Source: JAVBNU01 sp031551265
GTDB taxonomy: Bacteria > Cyanobacteriota > Vampirovibrionia > Gastranaerophilales > Gastranaerophilaceae
Assembly: GCA_031551265.1 (NCBI GenBank)
Contig: JAVBNU010000055.1
Span: forward strand, 1-46,614
DNA length: 46,614 nucleotides
Direction of reading: 5' to 3'
The position numbers and the translations under genes were made by a program. Of the stretch, positions 33,690 to 42,002 are shown piece after piece. The stretch's first letter is position 1, and each line of letters begins with the position of its first letter. A model generated the notes under the pieces. It saw only the letters and a program-made list of their open reading frames with translations, did no database searches and was not told the origin of the DNA.

Positions 33690-35969
33690 TTATGTCAAAA
33701 TCGCAGAGTAATCAGGCACAACAAACGGCTCATTATTAGCGTCTTTATTAGTGAAACCAAGATAGTACCTCATAGACTTATCTTTTGCGCTTTCATAATA
33801 ATATGGCTCGATATATTTATTATATGTTAAGCTCAAATCACCTGAATAATTACCCAGAGTTGTTGTGTATTTTAAGATTTCGTTTTTATCGTTGCCGGCA
33901 GCATAGGCTTTTGTCTTGGCATCTGTGCCTGAAGGACGTATTTCGACGAATTTATCAGTAAACTGTAAATAGGTACCATCCCCAACGAATTTAATATCAA
34001 TTAAATTATCAAAACGCAGGTTATAAAACGCAGCAGAAAAGATTTCTTTTATAGCTTCTAAAGTAATGTGTCCCTCTTTATAAGCCAAAGCAAGCGTTAA
34101 ATAATACATATCATTTTTTGTGCGCTTTTCTTCACCGGCGACCTTGTCAGCTTTCAGCTTGTTAATGTCCGGCTCAGATTCGTTATAATACGAAATATCA
34201 GTTCTTATATCGTACTTAGCAATAATTTTATTAGCGATAAATATTTCGTCCAATTTATCAGACAAAGATCGCTTTTCAGCCTCAAGTTGCGCAGCAAGCG
34301 CCGACGTAACCATAATTGCTTCTGTTGCGCTTTTTTCACGCATAGCAATCGCTTTTCTGCCGTTCATTGAAGTGACAAACTCTTCAGCGCCGATAATCAT
34401 TCCGCCCGATTCTTCTCCGGCAAAAATGACCCTTGGATTTACGCCTAAATCAATATCTTGTCCGAAAACATCAGTCACAACGACATTTTTATCAGGCGTA
34501 TCCTGAATTTTTTTCTCAACTTTTTTCATAATATTGGCAATTTCTTTAAAACCAACAGGTACGTTAACGACCTTTATATCGTTGTTTTTAGCCCACTCAT
34601 CCCATGCACGCGCAGAAGCAGTCGTTTTAATCATAAATCGAGGATGTTTGTATAAATTGCCATTATTTTTTAGTTGTTGATACCAAAAATCCATCGTCAA
34701 CAAGAAAGATTGATTAGCCGTATAAACAGCCAGGACTCTTTCATCATCGAGTTCAACAATATCTATACCAAGTTTGTTCAACTTATCAACATTAGATTTA
34801 GATTCAATTTGCGTAACCGTAAGTCTGTCGTGATCAGGGTCAGTGATCAATATTATTGTATTTATCGGATAATCTTTCAATTTTTCAGGATAATTTAGTG
34901 TTTCAATCACCGGGAAATATGCCTTACCATTTGAATTGGTAGATATAACAGTAGCATCGACAGAATAATCATAAAATGCTTTGTTACCCTTTGGATCATG
35001 GTCATATTTACCTATTGAGTGGAAAAACGGGTCTTCTTCGGTGTTAAACCAATCAAATTTATCAGCAACATTCAATTTAGTGAGTAGGCGTGATAACGTA
35101 TGGTACGCACTGCCACCTACATTTTCTATAATTAATTTACTGTTTAAATTTTTAATTAAATCAATATTTTTGGCGTTCGCAACACCACTTTCCAGATATT
35201 TTTTATATAAGTCTATACCGTCATCAATTTTGCACATATATTCAGACAAAATATTAGGACTATCAGCAGCCGCAATCTCAATATCGTAATACCCGACACG
35301 TTCGGTTTCTTCAAAAATTTGGTATATTTTATTAACAAATTCCATGGACTCGTCAGGCAAATACTGGCTGCCCTGCGAATTTAAATCTTTTGTCGCGTTT
35401 TTAACACTTATACCGTGGCTTGATGTAATATACTCACCGCCAAGTAAATCTAACTTAAATGCCAAAAATGACGCCATCCAAATAGGAATAGTTTTATTAT
35501 CGCAAGGAATAAGTGTTTTAATGCCGTGTGCTGCTTGAATTCGGGCAATTAACTCTAAGTATTCCTGCGAGTTATAGCGCACTTCACGCGCCGCAATTTT
35601 CAAAAGTTCTTTATGCGGGTATTTTTCAACTGCAACTAGGGCTTTACCAAGTGTTGCAAGCATAATCCCAACCATATTTATTGGGAAACGCGTATCAGTC
35701 GGATAAAGTATATTTTGAGGCCCTCTGACACCTGCTGTTGAGACTTCTGCCTCTTTTTTATAATTAGCCAACCATTCATTGAGCCCTAAACCTTCAGGAT
35801 TGCTAGTCTCATCGTATGTGGCAAGATATTCTTTTTTCAATCTAAAAGTAAAAGCATTTTTATTGCTCATATCAATTAAATTCATTTGCTTTATATATTC
35901 AGGTGTTTTTGCCTCTATAGAGCTAAACAAATCACGCTCCAGCTGGCTTTTCGGTAATACTTTATTCAA
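33690..35969 (-). CDS. Alpha-D-phosphohexomutase (phosphoglucomutase/phosphomannomutase-like)
   Basis: The 759-residue protein carries the four loops of the phosphohexomutase superfamily in altered form. These are STAGVRG near residue 78, the phosphoserine loop TSSHG (182-186; usual TASHNP, S184 the acceptor), the metal loop TDPDHDRL (usual DPDADR), the sugar loop GEESGGM, and the phosphate loop RPSGTDAK. It interconverts hexose 1- and 6-phosphates, but glucose versus mannose specificity is not readable. It is longer than standard enzymes (450-620 residues), with extra C-terminal sequence. The start is TTG with GAGG upstream. It is probably monocistronic. Confidence 0.85.
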   Translation of the reverse strand: MNKVLPKSQLERDLFSSIEAKTPEYIKQMNLIDMSNKNAFTFRLKKEYLATYDETSNPEGLGLNEWLANYKKEAEVSTAGVRGPQNILYPTDTRFPINMVGIMLATLGKALVAVEKYPHKELLKIAAREVRYNSQEYLELIARIQAAHGIKTLIPCDNKTIPIWMASFLAFKLDLLGGEYITSSHGISVKNATKDLNSQGSQYLPDESMEFVNKIYQIFEETERVGYYDIEIAAADSPNILSEYMCKIDDGIDLYKKYLESGVANAKNIDLIKNLNSKLIIENVGGSAYHTLSRLLTKLNVADKFDWFNTEEDPFFHSIGKYDHDPKGNKAFYDYSVDATVISTNSNGKAYFPVIETLNYPEKLKDYPINTIILITDPDHDRLTVTQIESKSNVDKLNKLGIDIVELDDERVLAVYTANQSFLLTMDFWYQQLKNNGNLYKHPRFMIKTTASARAWDEWAKNNDIKVVNVPVGFKEIANIMKKVEKKIQDTPDKNVVVTDVFGQDIDLGVNPRVIFAGEESGGMIIGAEEFVTSMNGRKAIAMREKSATEAIMVTSALAAQLEAEKRSLSDKLDEIFIANKIIAKYDIRTDISYYNESEPDINKLKADKVAGEEKRTKNDMYYLTLALAYKEGHITLEAIKEIFSAAFYNLRFDNLIDIKFVGDGTYLQFTDKFVEIRPSGTDAKTKAYAAGNDKNEILKYTTTLGNYSGDLSLTYNKYIEPYYYESAKDKSMRYYLGFTNKDANNEPFVVPDYSAILT

Positions 35970-36124
35970 TCTTATGTCCTCTTCTAAAGTTCTTTTAAAT
36001 GTCTATAAAAATTATAATTTTTTTTGTAAAAAACGCAAAACTTAACATTTTGTTACAATTTTTTTTTAGTTTCTCGAATTTCTATTATAGCCTGAAAAAA
36101 TTTTTTTATATACTTAAAAAAAAT

Positions 36125-36139
36125 GTGTAAAATTTACAC
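36125..36139. promoter_or_regulatory. Inverted repeat GTGTAAA-A-TTTACAC
   Basis: A perfect 7-bp inverted repeat with one central base lies between the divergent phosphohexomutase and transglycosylase genes, 18 bases upstream of the -35 box at 36157. The size and position suit a dimeric repressor or activator site. Confidence 0.4.
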
Positions 36140-36156
36140 TAAAAAACATCGGTGGG

Positions 36157-36184
36157 TTGTCAAGAATAATTTATTGGTTATCAT
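36157..36184 (+). promoter_or_regulatory. Promoter of the lytic transglycosylase gene
   Basis: TTGTCA (36157-36162) and TATCAT (36179-36184) are 16 bases apart, each one base off consensus. The start of transcription would be near 36191, about 50 bases before the ATG. Confidence 0.5.
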
Positions 36185-36239
36185 CGTAACATATCTTGAG
36201 AGATTTATTTCAAATTAGTCAAATGAGGTGAGGAAACTC

Positions 36240-36953
36240 ATGAAAAACTTACAGTTAAACGTATTAGGTACATTACTATTATTTTCATTACTAGGTATTA
36301 GTGCAGATAGTTTTGTAAATAATGCAGAAAAAATTGAAGACAAATCGGTTATTACAACATTAGAAAGACATATTCCCCGAAACGATTTTAGTGATAACGA
36401 ACTCGTCGATCCATCGAAAGAGATGAGTGAAATCAAACAAGTAAACGACACACAAGACGTAAAGGAAGCAAAAAAAGAAACACCTGCCGTTGCTACAACA
36501 GCAAAGGCTCCTACAGCGTTAGTAAATACGAAATCTTCAATAAGAGAGCATATAGTCAGACAGTCTTTAGCTTTAGGTGTTGATCCTGCGATTGGCTTGG
36601 CTCTTGCGAAAACAGAATCTAATTTCGACCACAGCAAAAGAAGCACACATGGTGCAGTCGGAGTGTTTCAAATTTTGCCCTCAACTGCACGTTCTATGGG
36701 CTATAACGCTTATCATATTAATGACAATATCAAAAGCGGCTTACTTTATTACAAAAAAATGCACCAAAAATTTGGCTCGACTGAATTAGCGCTTGCAGCA
36801 TACAACGCAGGCCCGGGCAATGTTAGTCGCTACAAAGGTGTACCACCTTTCGCTGAGACTAAAAGATTTATCGCTAAAATCAATAATGAATACACAATCC
36901 AAAAAAGTACACTTGACCCTATTTTAGAAAAAGTTCAAAACAACGACTTATAA
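36240..36953 (+). CDS. Secreted lytic transglycosylase, SLT domain (GH23)
   Basis: The 237-residue protein starts at ATG 36240 (GAGGTGAGG upstream; a GTG 12 bases earlier is less likely) with a signal peptide (KNLQLNVLGTLLLFSLLGISA). A Lys/Glu/Thr-rich linker follows, then an SLT domain from about 110. The catalytic glutamate lies in ALAKTESNF, followed by HGAVGVFQILPSTARSMG and LALAAYNAGPGNVSRYKG. It cleaves peptidoglycan glycan strands in the periplasm. Lying before fliF, it could open the wall for flagellar rods, but a separate terminator follows it. Confidence 0.93.
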   Translation: MKNLQLNVLGTLLLFSLLGISADSFVNNAEKIEDKSVITTLERHIPRNDFSDNELVDPSKEMSEIKQVNDTQDVKEAKKETPAVATTAKAPTALVNTKSSIREHIVRQSLALGVDPAIGLALAKTESNFDHSKRSTHGAVGVFQILPSTARSMGYNAYHINDNIKSGLLYYKKMHQKFGSTELALAAYNAGPGNVSRYKGVPPFAETKRFIAKINNEYTIQKSTLDPILEKVQNNDL

Positions 36954-36978
36954 TTATTTTCAATATGTAAAACCATAA

Positions 36979-37008
36979 AAAATCTCACACATTGTGAGAT
37001 TTTTTTTA
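36979..37008 (+). terminator. Rho-independent terminator of the transglycosylase gene
   Basis: An 11-bp stem AAAATCTCACA/TGTGAGATTTT with a 3-base loop is followed by a run of T's, 25 bases after the stop codon. It separates this gene from the fliF operon. Confidence 0.85.
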
Positions 37009-37034
37009 TTGTGCAAAAAACAGCGCAAAAAGAA

Positions 37035-37051
37035 ACCCGACTATGTCGGGT
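37035..37051 (-). terminator. Orphan minus-strand hairpin with T-rich tail
   Basis: ACCCGAC/GTCGGGT is a perfect 7-bp stem with a 3-base loop. Read on the minus strand it is followed by TTTCTTTTTG, a terminator layout, but no minus-strand gene lies upstream (37052-42002 is the fliF operon). It may end an antisense or small RNA, or be a chance partner of the terminator at 36979. Confidence 0.35.
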
Positions 37052-37251
37052 AAATAGCTGGATTGTGTTTGGATAAGAGTTGAATAAGATTATTCAATTC
37101 AATAAAATAATTTATCATTATTCTATCCTTACACAGTTATACTACATACATGGGTAGTAAAAATATTCGTCAAGTGGGCTATTTATTAAAATTAATAATT
37201 TCTTTTACTTCAAACGGAGGTGTGATAAATTTTACGTAATGTTTACAATTT

Positions 37252-37280
37252 GAAAACAAGAATATAGCAGGTTATACTTT
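37252..37280 (+). promoter_or_regulatory. Sigma-70-type promoter of the fliF operon
   Basis: TTGAAA (37252-37257) and TATACT (37275-37280) are 17 bases apart, each one base off consensus. Transcription would start near 37287, about 39 bases before the TTG start of fliF. No sigma-28 or sigma-54 motif is needed. Confidence 0.65.
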
Positions 37281-37325
37281 TATTAAAGTAACATGCTAGT
37301 AAATGATAAACATTAAGAGGCGGTT

Positions 37326-38891
37326 TTGGAAAATAATAATAACTATTTAAAGCTCTTTTGGGCTGATATATTAAAATTGTGGGACAATTTGGGATTAATC
37401 CAAAAACTCGGATTGATACTACTAACAGTTGTTACACTTGTTGTTGCAACATTTTTCTTGGTAAAATCAGCAGAACCCAATTGGACAGTCCTATACTCGG
37501 ATTTAACCGAACAAGATACAACAGCAATAGCGGAAGGGCTGCGTAAAAACGGCTATTCGTTCAAAATAAGTCAGGACAAGACAACCGTTTTAGTCCCCGC
37601 AAACATGCAAGACGAACTGAGACTTTACACGGCAGAAAATAACTTAATCAAAGACAGCACACCGGGTTTTGAGCTGTTAGACGAATTACAACTGGGCAGT
37701 ACTGATTTTAAAAACAAATTAACCAAACAAAGAATCTTTCAAGGCGAATTAACAAGAACTATAGAAAAGCTCTCCGGCGTAAAGAAAGCACGCGTACAAC
37801 TTGCTGAGCCGGAACGCTCAATTTTCACCGATAAAGATGAAGCGCCAAGCGCATCGGTAATGTTGATTCTTGACCCGGGCTATACTTTAAAGACCAATCA
37901 AATAACCGCAATCAAAAACCTTGTAGCCTACGCAGTACCTCGACTTACACCCGACAAGGTCTTTTTAACAGACCAAAACGGCAACAGTCTCTCTGATGAA
38001 ATCCAAAAAAACGCTACGGATATTGAGTCTTACAGATATAACCTTGAAACTCAAACCGCTAAAAAAATTCAAAGCGTGCTTGACAAAATCACAGGCACAG
38101 GCAATTCCTCAGTACAAGTCAGCGCTGAAATTGACTTCAATTCAGTAAGATCAACCATTGAAAGCTATTTACCGGCAACACCTGAAGGCAACGGAGTATT
38201 GTCCTCAACTCAGTCAGAGACAGAAGTTTACCAAAACCCTAACAACGCTGCAAATACAGATACCCCACTCGATACAGCATCAGGAAACAACAAAAAATTA
38301 AACTACGAAAAACAAAAAAATGCAGCCAATTACAACGTCTCAAAAGAAGTTAAACAGGTTATCTACGCTCCTGGCTCAGTAAAGAGAATGACAGTAGCCG
38401 TTGCCGTTAATAAAATTTTAACTTCTAAAGAAAAGGAAGAACTTACAAACCTGATAGTCTCAGCAAGCGGCGCGAATCTCGAACGTGGCGACGTTATAAA
38501 CATTTCAAGCATGGAATTTGCAACAAATGCAGAAGAATTGGCTCAGCAACAAAAAATGATGGAAAACCTCGAACGTCAGGCAAAAATCGAATTTTGGGCA
38601 AACAAGGTTGTGTCACCTTTAATAATACTTATTTTAGGTATTACAGCGCTGTTTGTTTTACGTTCGCTGCTGAAAAATATCTTGCCGGCGCCTCAAGCAA
38701 ACTGGGAAGATAACTCAGCAGGTTTCCAGTTTAGAGACGATTTGGATGATATGGTTGATATTGAACCACTGTTGCAGCTTGACGCAAAACTGGCACCTGA
38801 GCTGGAAAAAATGAAAACGGACCTCTCTGAGACAATCCTCGCTGACCCTGCAGAAGCAACAAGGCTATTAGTTAACTACATCAAGGAATGA
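37326..38891 (+). CDS. fliF: Flagellar MS-ring protein FliF
   Basis: FliF forms the inner-membrane MS ring on which the motor and export gate assemble. The 521-residue protein starts at TTG after AAGAGG. The first membrane helix is about 28-47, followed by the ring-building motifs (WTVLYSDLTEQDTTAIAEGL, then LEGELTRTIEKLSGVKKARVQLA-like sequence and DPGYTLKTNQITAIKNLVAYAVP, in pieces). A polar periplasmic insert comes next, then a second helix (PLIILILGITALFVLRSLL) and the C-terminal FliG-binding tail (ILADPAEATRLLVNYIKE). It leads the fliF-fliG-fliH-fliI operon. Confidence 0.97.
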   Translation: MENNNNYLKLFWADILKLWDNLGLIQKLGLILLTVVTLVVATFFLVKSAEPNWTVLYSDLTEQDTTAIAEGLRKNGYSFKISQDKTTVLVPANMQDELRLYTAENNLIKDSTPGFELLDELQLGSTDFKNKLTKQRIFQGELTRTIEKLSGVKKARVQLAEPERSIFTDKDEAPSASVMLILDPGYTLKTNQITAIKNLVAYAVPRLTPDKVFLTDQNGNSLSDEIQKNATDIESYRYNLETQTAKKIQSVLDKITGTGNSSVQVSAEIDFNSVRSTIESYLPATPEGNGVLSSTQSETEVYQNPNNAANTDTPLDTASGNNKKLNYEKQKNAANYNVSKEVKQVIYAPGSVKRMTVAVAVNKILTSKEKEELTNLIVSASGANLERGDVINISSMEFATNAEELAQQQKMMENLERQAKIEFWANKVVSPLIILILGITALFVLRSLLKNILPAPQANWEDNSAGFQFRDDLDDMVDIEPLLQLDAKLAPELEKMKTDLSETILADPAEATRLLVNYIKE

Positions 38892-38897
38892 TAATTT

Positions 38898-39920
38898 ATG
38901 GCAAGCGTTAATTATGAATTTATGACACAATCTCAGAAAGTTGCAGCACTATTAATCGGGCTTGGACCGGCTGCCGCATCTGAAATCTTAAAAAATATCC
39001 CCAATGAAGAGTTAATAGAGCAAATAACAATCGACATTACCACACTCAACAGAGTACCACCCGAAGTCATAAACAACATTATTGAAGAGTTTCACTCTTA
39101 TTTTATCGCCAGTAATTACATTTCTTCAGGCGGTATGCAATACGCACAAACACTTTTGAGACGTGCATACGGTGATGAGGAAGCTGACGGCATATTGAAA
39201 CGCTTAATGACACTTCTGTCGTCAAACCCGTTTCAGTTTTTTAACGATGCTGACCCCTCACAACTGGCATCTTCTTTCCAAGGTGAAAATCCTCAGCTAA
39301 TTGCGTTGATTTTGGCTTATATTAAACCTGAACACTCTGCAAGGGTCTTGAATGCGCTTGCACCTCACATTCAGGCCGAAGTTGCTATTAAACTCGCTGA
39401 AATGAACACCATTAATCCTGAAATTTTAGCAGAAGTTGAAAAAATTGTTGAAAGCAAATTCTCATCTGTTGTCGCACAAGACTTCTCCAAAGCCGGCGGT
39501 ATTCAGACTCTTGCTAACATACTTAACAGAACTGATCGCTCAACTGAGAAAAACGTTATTGATATGCTTGAACTTAGAAATGCCGAAATCGCTGAAAGCG
39601 TGCGTGAGTTGATGTTTGTATTTGAAGATATTGTCAAACTCGATGATAAATCAGTTCAACGTATCCTCAGAGAAGTTGATACACGAGACATTGCGCTCTC
39701 GCTCAAGGGTACGAAAGAAGAACTCAAAGACAAAATCTTCAGAAATCTATCTGAACGTGCTCAGGCTATGTTGAACGAGGATATGGAATATATGGGGCCT
39801 GTTCTGGCGAAAGACGTTCAAGGCACTCAAGGCAAAATTGTAGGCGTTATAAGACAACTCGAAGCCGAGGGCGAAATCGTCATCGCCAGAAACTCTCAAG
39901 AGGACGAGTTAATTGAGTAA
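38898..39920 (+). CDS. fliG: Flagellar motor switch protein FliG
   Basis: FliG is the C-ring component that contacts the stator and FliF. The 340-residue protein has the N-terminal FliF-binding domain (SQKVAALLIGLGPAAASEIL). In the middle domain the EHPQ motif reads EHSA (YIKPEHSARVLNAL). The C-terminal torque helix has conserved charges (LMFVFEDIVKLDDKSVQRILREVDTRDIALSLKG, quoted in part: DDKSVQRILREVD). It follows fliF by 6 bases and overlaps fliH by 8. Because FliG has no counterpart in injectisomes, this operon is flagellar. Confidence 0.96.
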   Translation: MASVNYEFMTQSQKVAALLIGLGPAAASEILKNIPNEELIEQITIDITTLNRVPPEVINNIIEEFHSYFIASNYISSGGMQYAQTLLRRAYGDEEADGILKRLMTLLSSNPFQFFNDADPSQLASSFQGENPQLIALILAYIKPEHSARVLNALAPHIQAEVAIKLAEMNTINPEILAEVEKIVESKFSSVVAQDFSKAGGIQTLANILNRTDRSTEKNVIDMLELRNAEIAESVRELMFVFEDIVKLDDKSVQRILREVDTRDIALSLKGTKEELKDKIFRNLSERAQAMLNEDMEYMGPVLAKDVQGTQGKIVGVIRQLEAEGEIVIARNSQEDELIE

Positions 39921-40686
39921 ACTTGAAGCTAAAAACATTCAATATGGTCAATCATTTGTAATCGGCTCTAACGAAGCTATGCGCAAGCGACAGGCAGCAC
40001 TGCAAGAAGCTGAACTCATTATTGCCGCAGCTAAAGCAGAGGCCGAAAAAATAATGGAAGAAGCTAGAGCAAAGTCACTCCAAAAAATTGGTATAGCTGA
40101 TGTTTCAGCAAAAGAAACGATTGAGCAAGCGAGACTTGAAGTCGAAAAAATAAAAGATACTGCGCGTGCTGACGGAATTGACATTGGCCGCCAAGAGGGT
40201 GTTGTCGCAGTAACAGCCGAAATGGAGGATAAAATCCTCATGGTTGACACTTTTGCAGAAGTGAATTTTGAAATCAAGAAAAAAATTATCAAATCAGCTC
40301 ACAAGGATATTGTTGGATTAGTAACCACGATTGCTGAAAAAATAGGCTTAAACGCGCTAAAAAACAGTGATGAGTTTTTAACAGAACTAACGCTGCAAGC
40401 TATAAATCTGCTCCCCGAAAAGGAAGCTGTTAATATTATTATCAACCCGAGCCTTGCAGAGCGCATCTACGCTATTTCACCCGAGTTGAAAGAAAAAGTT
40501 ACTGCATTAGAAAATATTAAAATAATCGAAGACTCAGCAATATCAGACGACGGCCCTATCGTTGAAGGCATAAAATCTCGTGTTGATGCCAGAATTACAT
40601 CTCAAATTTACGAAATAACAACCAAATTGACGGCACATTTAATGGCAAAGTCTGACGACGAAATTCTAAAAGAACTTGAAGATTAA
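39913..40686 (+). CDS. fliH: Flagellar export ATPase regulator FliH
   Basis: FliH is the peripheral stalk that anchors and regulates the FliI ATPase at the export gate. The 257-residue protein starts at TTG overlapping fliG. Residues about 25-90 form an Ala/Glu-rich coiled coil (AELIIAAAKAEAEKIMEEARAKS in part), as expected for the FliH stalk. The C-terminal half has the ATP-synthase delta/b-like segment (KKIIKSAHKDIVGLVTTIAEKIG and GPIVEGIKSRVDARI, in parts). It lies between fliG and fliI in the usual order, with 2 bases to fliI. Confidence 0.9.
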   Translation: MSKLEAKNIQYGQSFVIGSNEAMRKRQAALQEAELIIAAAKAEAEKIMEEARAKSLQKIGIADVSAKETIEQARLEVEKIKDTARADGIDIGRQEGVVAVTAEMEDKILMVDTFAEVNFEIKKKIIKSAHKDIVGLVTTIAEKIGLNALKNSDEFLTELTLQAINLLPEKEAVNIIINPSLAERIYAISPELKEKVTALENIKIIEDSAISDDGPIVEGIKSRVDARITSQIYEITTKLTAHLMAKSDDEILKELED

Positions 40687-40688
40687 TT

Positions 40689-42002
40689 ATGAATTTATTA
40701 AATGAGTACAGCTCCATAATAAAAAATACTGCAGCAATTCAGGAAATCGGTCGTGTAATCCAGATTATCGGCTTAATAATCGAGTCTGACGGGCCTAAAG
40801 GCAGTATCGGCGACCTGTGCTATATTCATACAAAATCAGGTTCTGAACCGATTTATTCCGAAATAGTCGGATTCAGAGAAGGACGCATCCTTTTAATGCC
40901 TCTTGGCTCAATTGAAGGACTCGAACCGGGCGCAATCGTTGTTAATTCAGGCGGCGCCATGAAGGTAGAGGTCGGCCCTCAGCTTCTAGGCAGAGTTTTA
41001 AACGCTCTTGGCAAACCAATGGATACTTTAGGCGAAATTAATTCTCAGATTTTTTACTCAACTCAAGCCGATATTATCAACCCACTAGACAGGGCATTAA
41101 TCAGAACACCACTATCCCTTGGCATACGCTCAATTGACGCATTCGCAACAATCGGTATGGGACAAAGACTGGGTATCTTTGCTGGCTCAGGGGTCGGCAA
41201 AAGTACAACTCTCGCAATGATGGCTAAAAATACTACTGCCGATATGAACGTCTTGGCGCTGATCGGTGAGCGTGGTCGTGAGGTTAGAGAATTCGTTGAA
41301 TCCACTCTTGGCACTGAGGGAATGAAGCGCTCAGTTGTTGTTGTAGCTACTTCCGACATGCCGTCACTTGTAAAAATCAAAGCAGCATTCGTCGCAACAG
41401 CGATAGCCGAGTACTTTAGAGATCAGGGCAAAAATGTACTTTTTATGCTAGATAGCGTCACGCGTATTGCAATGGCACAGCGTGAAGTAGGCCTTGCTAT
41501 TGGCGAGCCGCCTGCAACGCGTGGATACACGCCTTCTGTTTTTGCGCTGATGCCAAAAGTGCTTGAACGCGCAGGGACAAACCCCAAAGGCACAATTACC
41601 GGCCTTTACACAGTTTTAGTCGAAGGTGACGACTTTAATGAACCTATTTCTGACACCGTCAGAAGCATTCTGGACGGCCACATAAGTCTCTCACGCGAAA
41701 TGGCGCACAAAAACCATTACCCTGCCGTAGATGTGCTGCAAAGTATCTCTCGTGTAATGAACGATATTGTTTCAAAAGAACATAAAGCAGCCGCCGCAAA
41801 AATCAGGAATATTTTAGCAGTTTACCGCAAAAACGAAGACTTAATCAATATCGGCGCATACGTCAGAGGCTCCGACCCGCAAATAGATAAAGCGATAATG
41901 TTTATCAATGAAATAGACAAATTCCTCCAACAAAGCGTGGAGGAAAAATGTGAATTTGATTTAACTCTTGAAACCCTAATCGCGTTAGCTAATAAGATTT
42001 AA
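40689..42002 (+). CDS. fliI: Flagellum-specific export ATPase FliI
   Basis: FliI is the hexameric ATPase that detaches and unfolds export substrates. The 437-residue protein has Walker A GIFAGSGVGKST, the segment LIGERGREVREFVE and Walker B VLFMLDSVTRIAMAQRE. Further family phrases are GEPPATRGYTPSVFALMPKVLERAG and TITGLYTVLVEGDDFNEPI (in pieces). Its stop codon directly abuts the stop of the convergent unknown gene at 42003, so no terminator can lie between them. A recognisable fliJ does not follow. Confidence 0.97.
   Translation: MNLLNEYSSIIKNTAAIQEIGRVIQIIGLIIESDGPKGSIGDLCYIHTKSGSEPIYSEIVGFREGRILLMPLGSIEGLEPGAIVVNSGGAMKVEVGPQLLGRVLNALGKPMDTLGEINSQIFYSTQADIINPLDRALIRTPLSLGIRSIDAFATIGMGQRLGIFAGSGVGKSTTLAMMAKNTTADMNVLALIGERGREVREFVESTLGTEGMKRSVVVVATSDMPSLVKIKAAFVATAIAEYFRDQGKNVLFMLDSVTRIAMAQREVGLAIGEPPATRGYTPSVFALMPKVLERAGTNPKGTITGLYTVLVEGDDFNEPISDTVRSILDGHISLSREMAHKNHYPAVDVLQSISRVMNDIVSKEHKAAAAKIRNILAVYRKNEDLINIGAYVRGSDPQIDKAIMFINEIDKFLQQSVEEKCEFDLTLETLIALANKI

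Larger units (their letters stand above)
37009..37325. other. Intergenic region before fliF
   Basis: The region contains the orphan hairpin at 37035, an 8-bp inverted repeat TTGAATAA/TTATTCAA near 37080-37100, and the fliF promoter at 37252-37280. I see no open frame or recognised riboswitch. Confidence 0.5.

Noticed and set aside
35970..36239. Riboswitch before the transglycosylase gene
   Set aside because: Cell-wall hydrolase leaders sometimes hold c-di-AMP riboswitches, but I could not place the conserved stems; only a promoter and an inverted repeat are supported.
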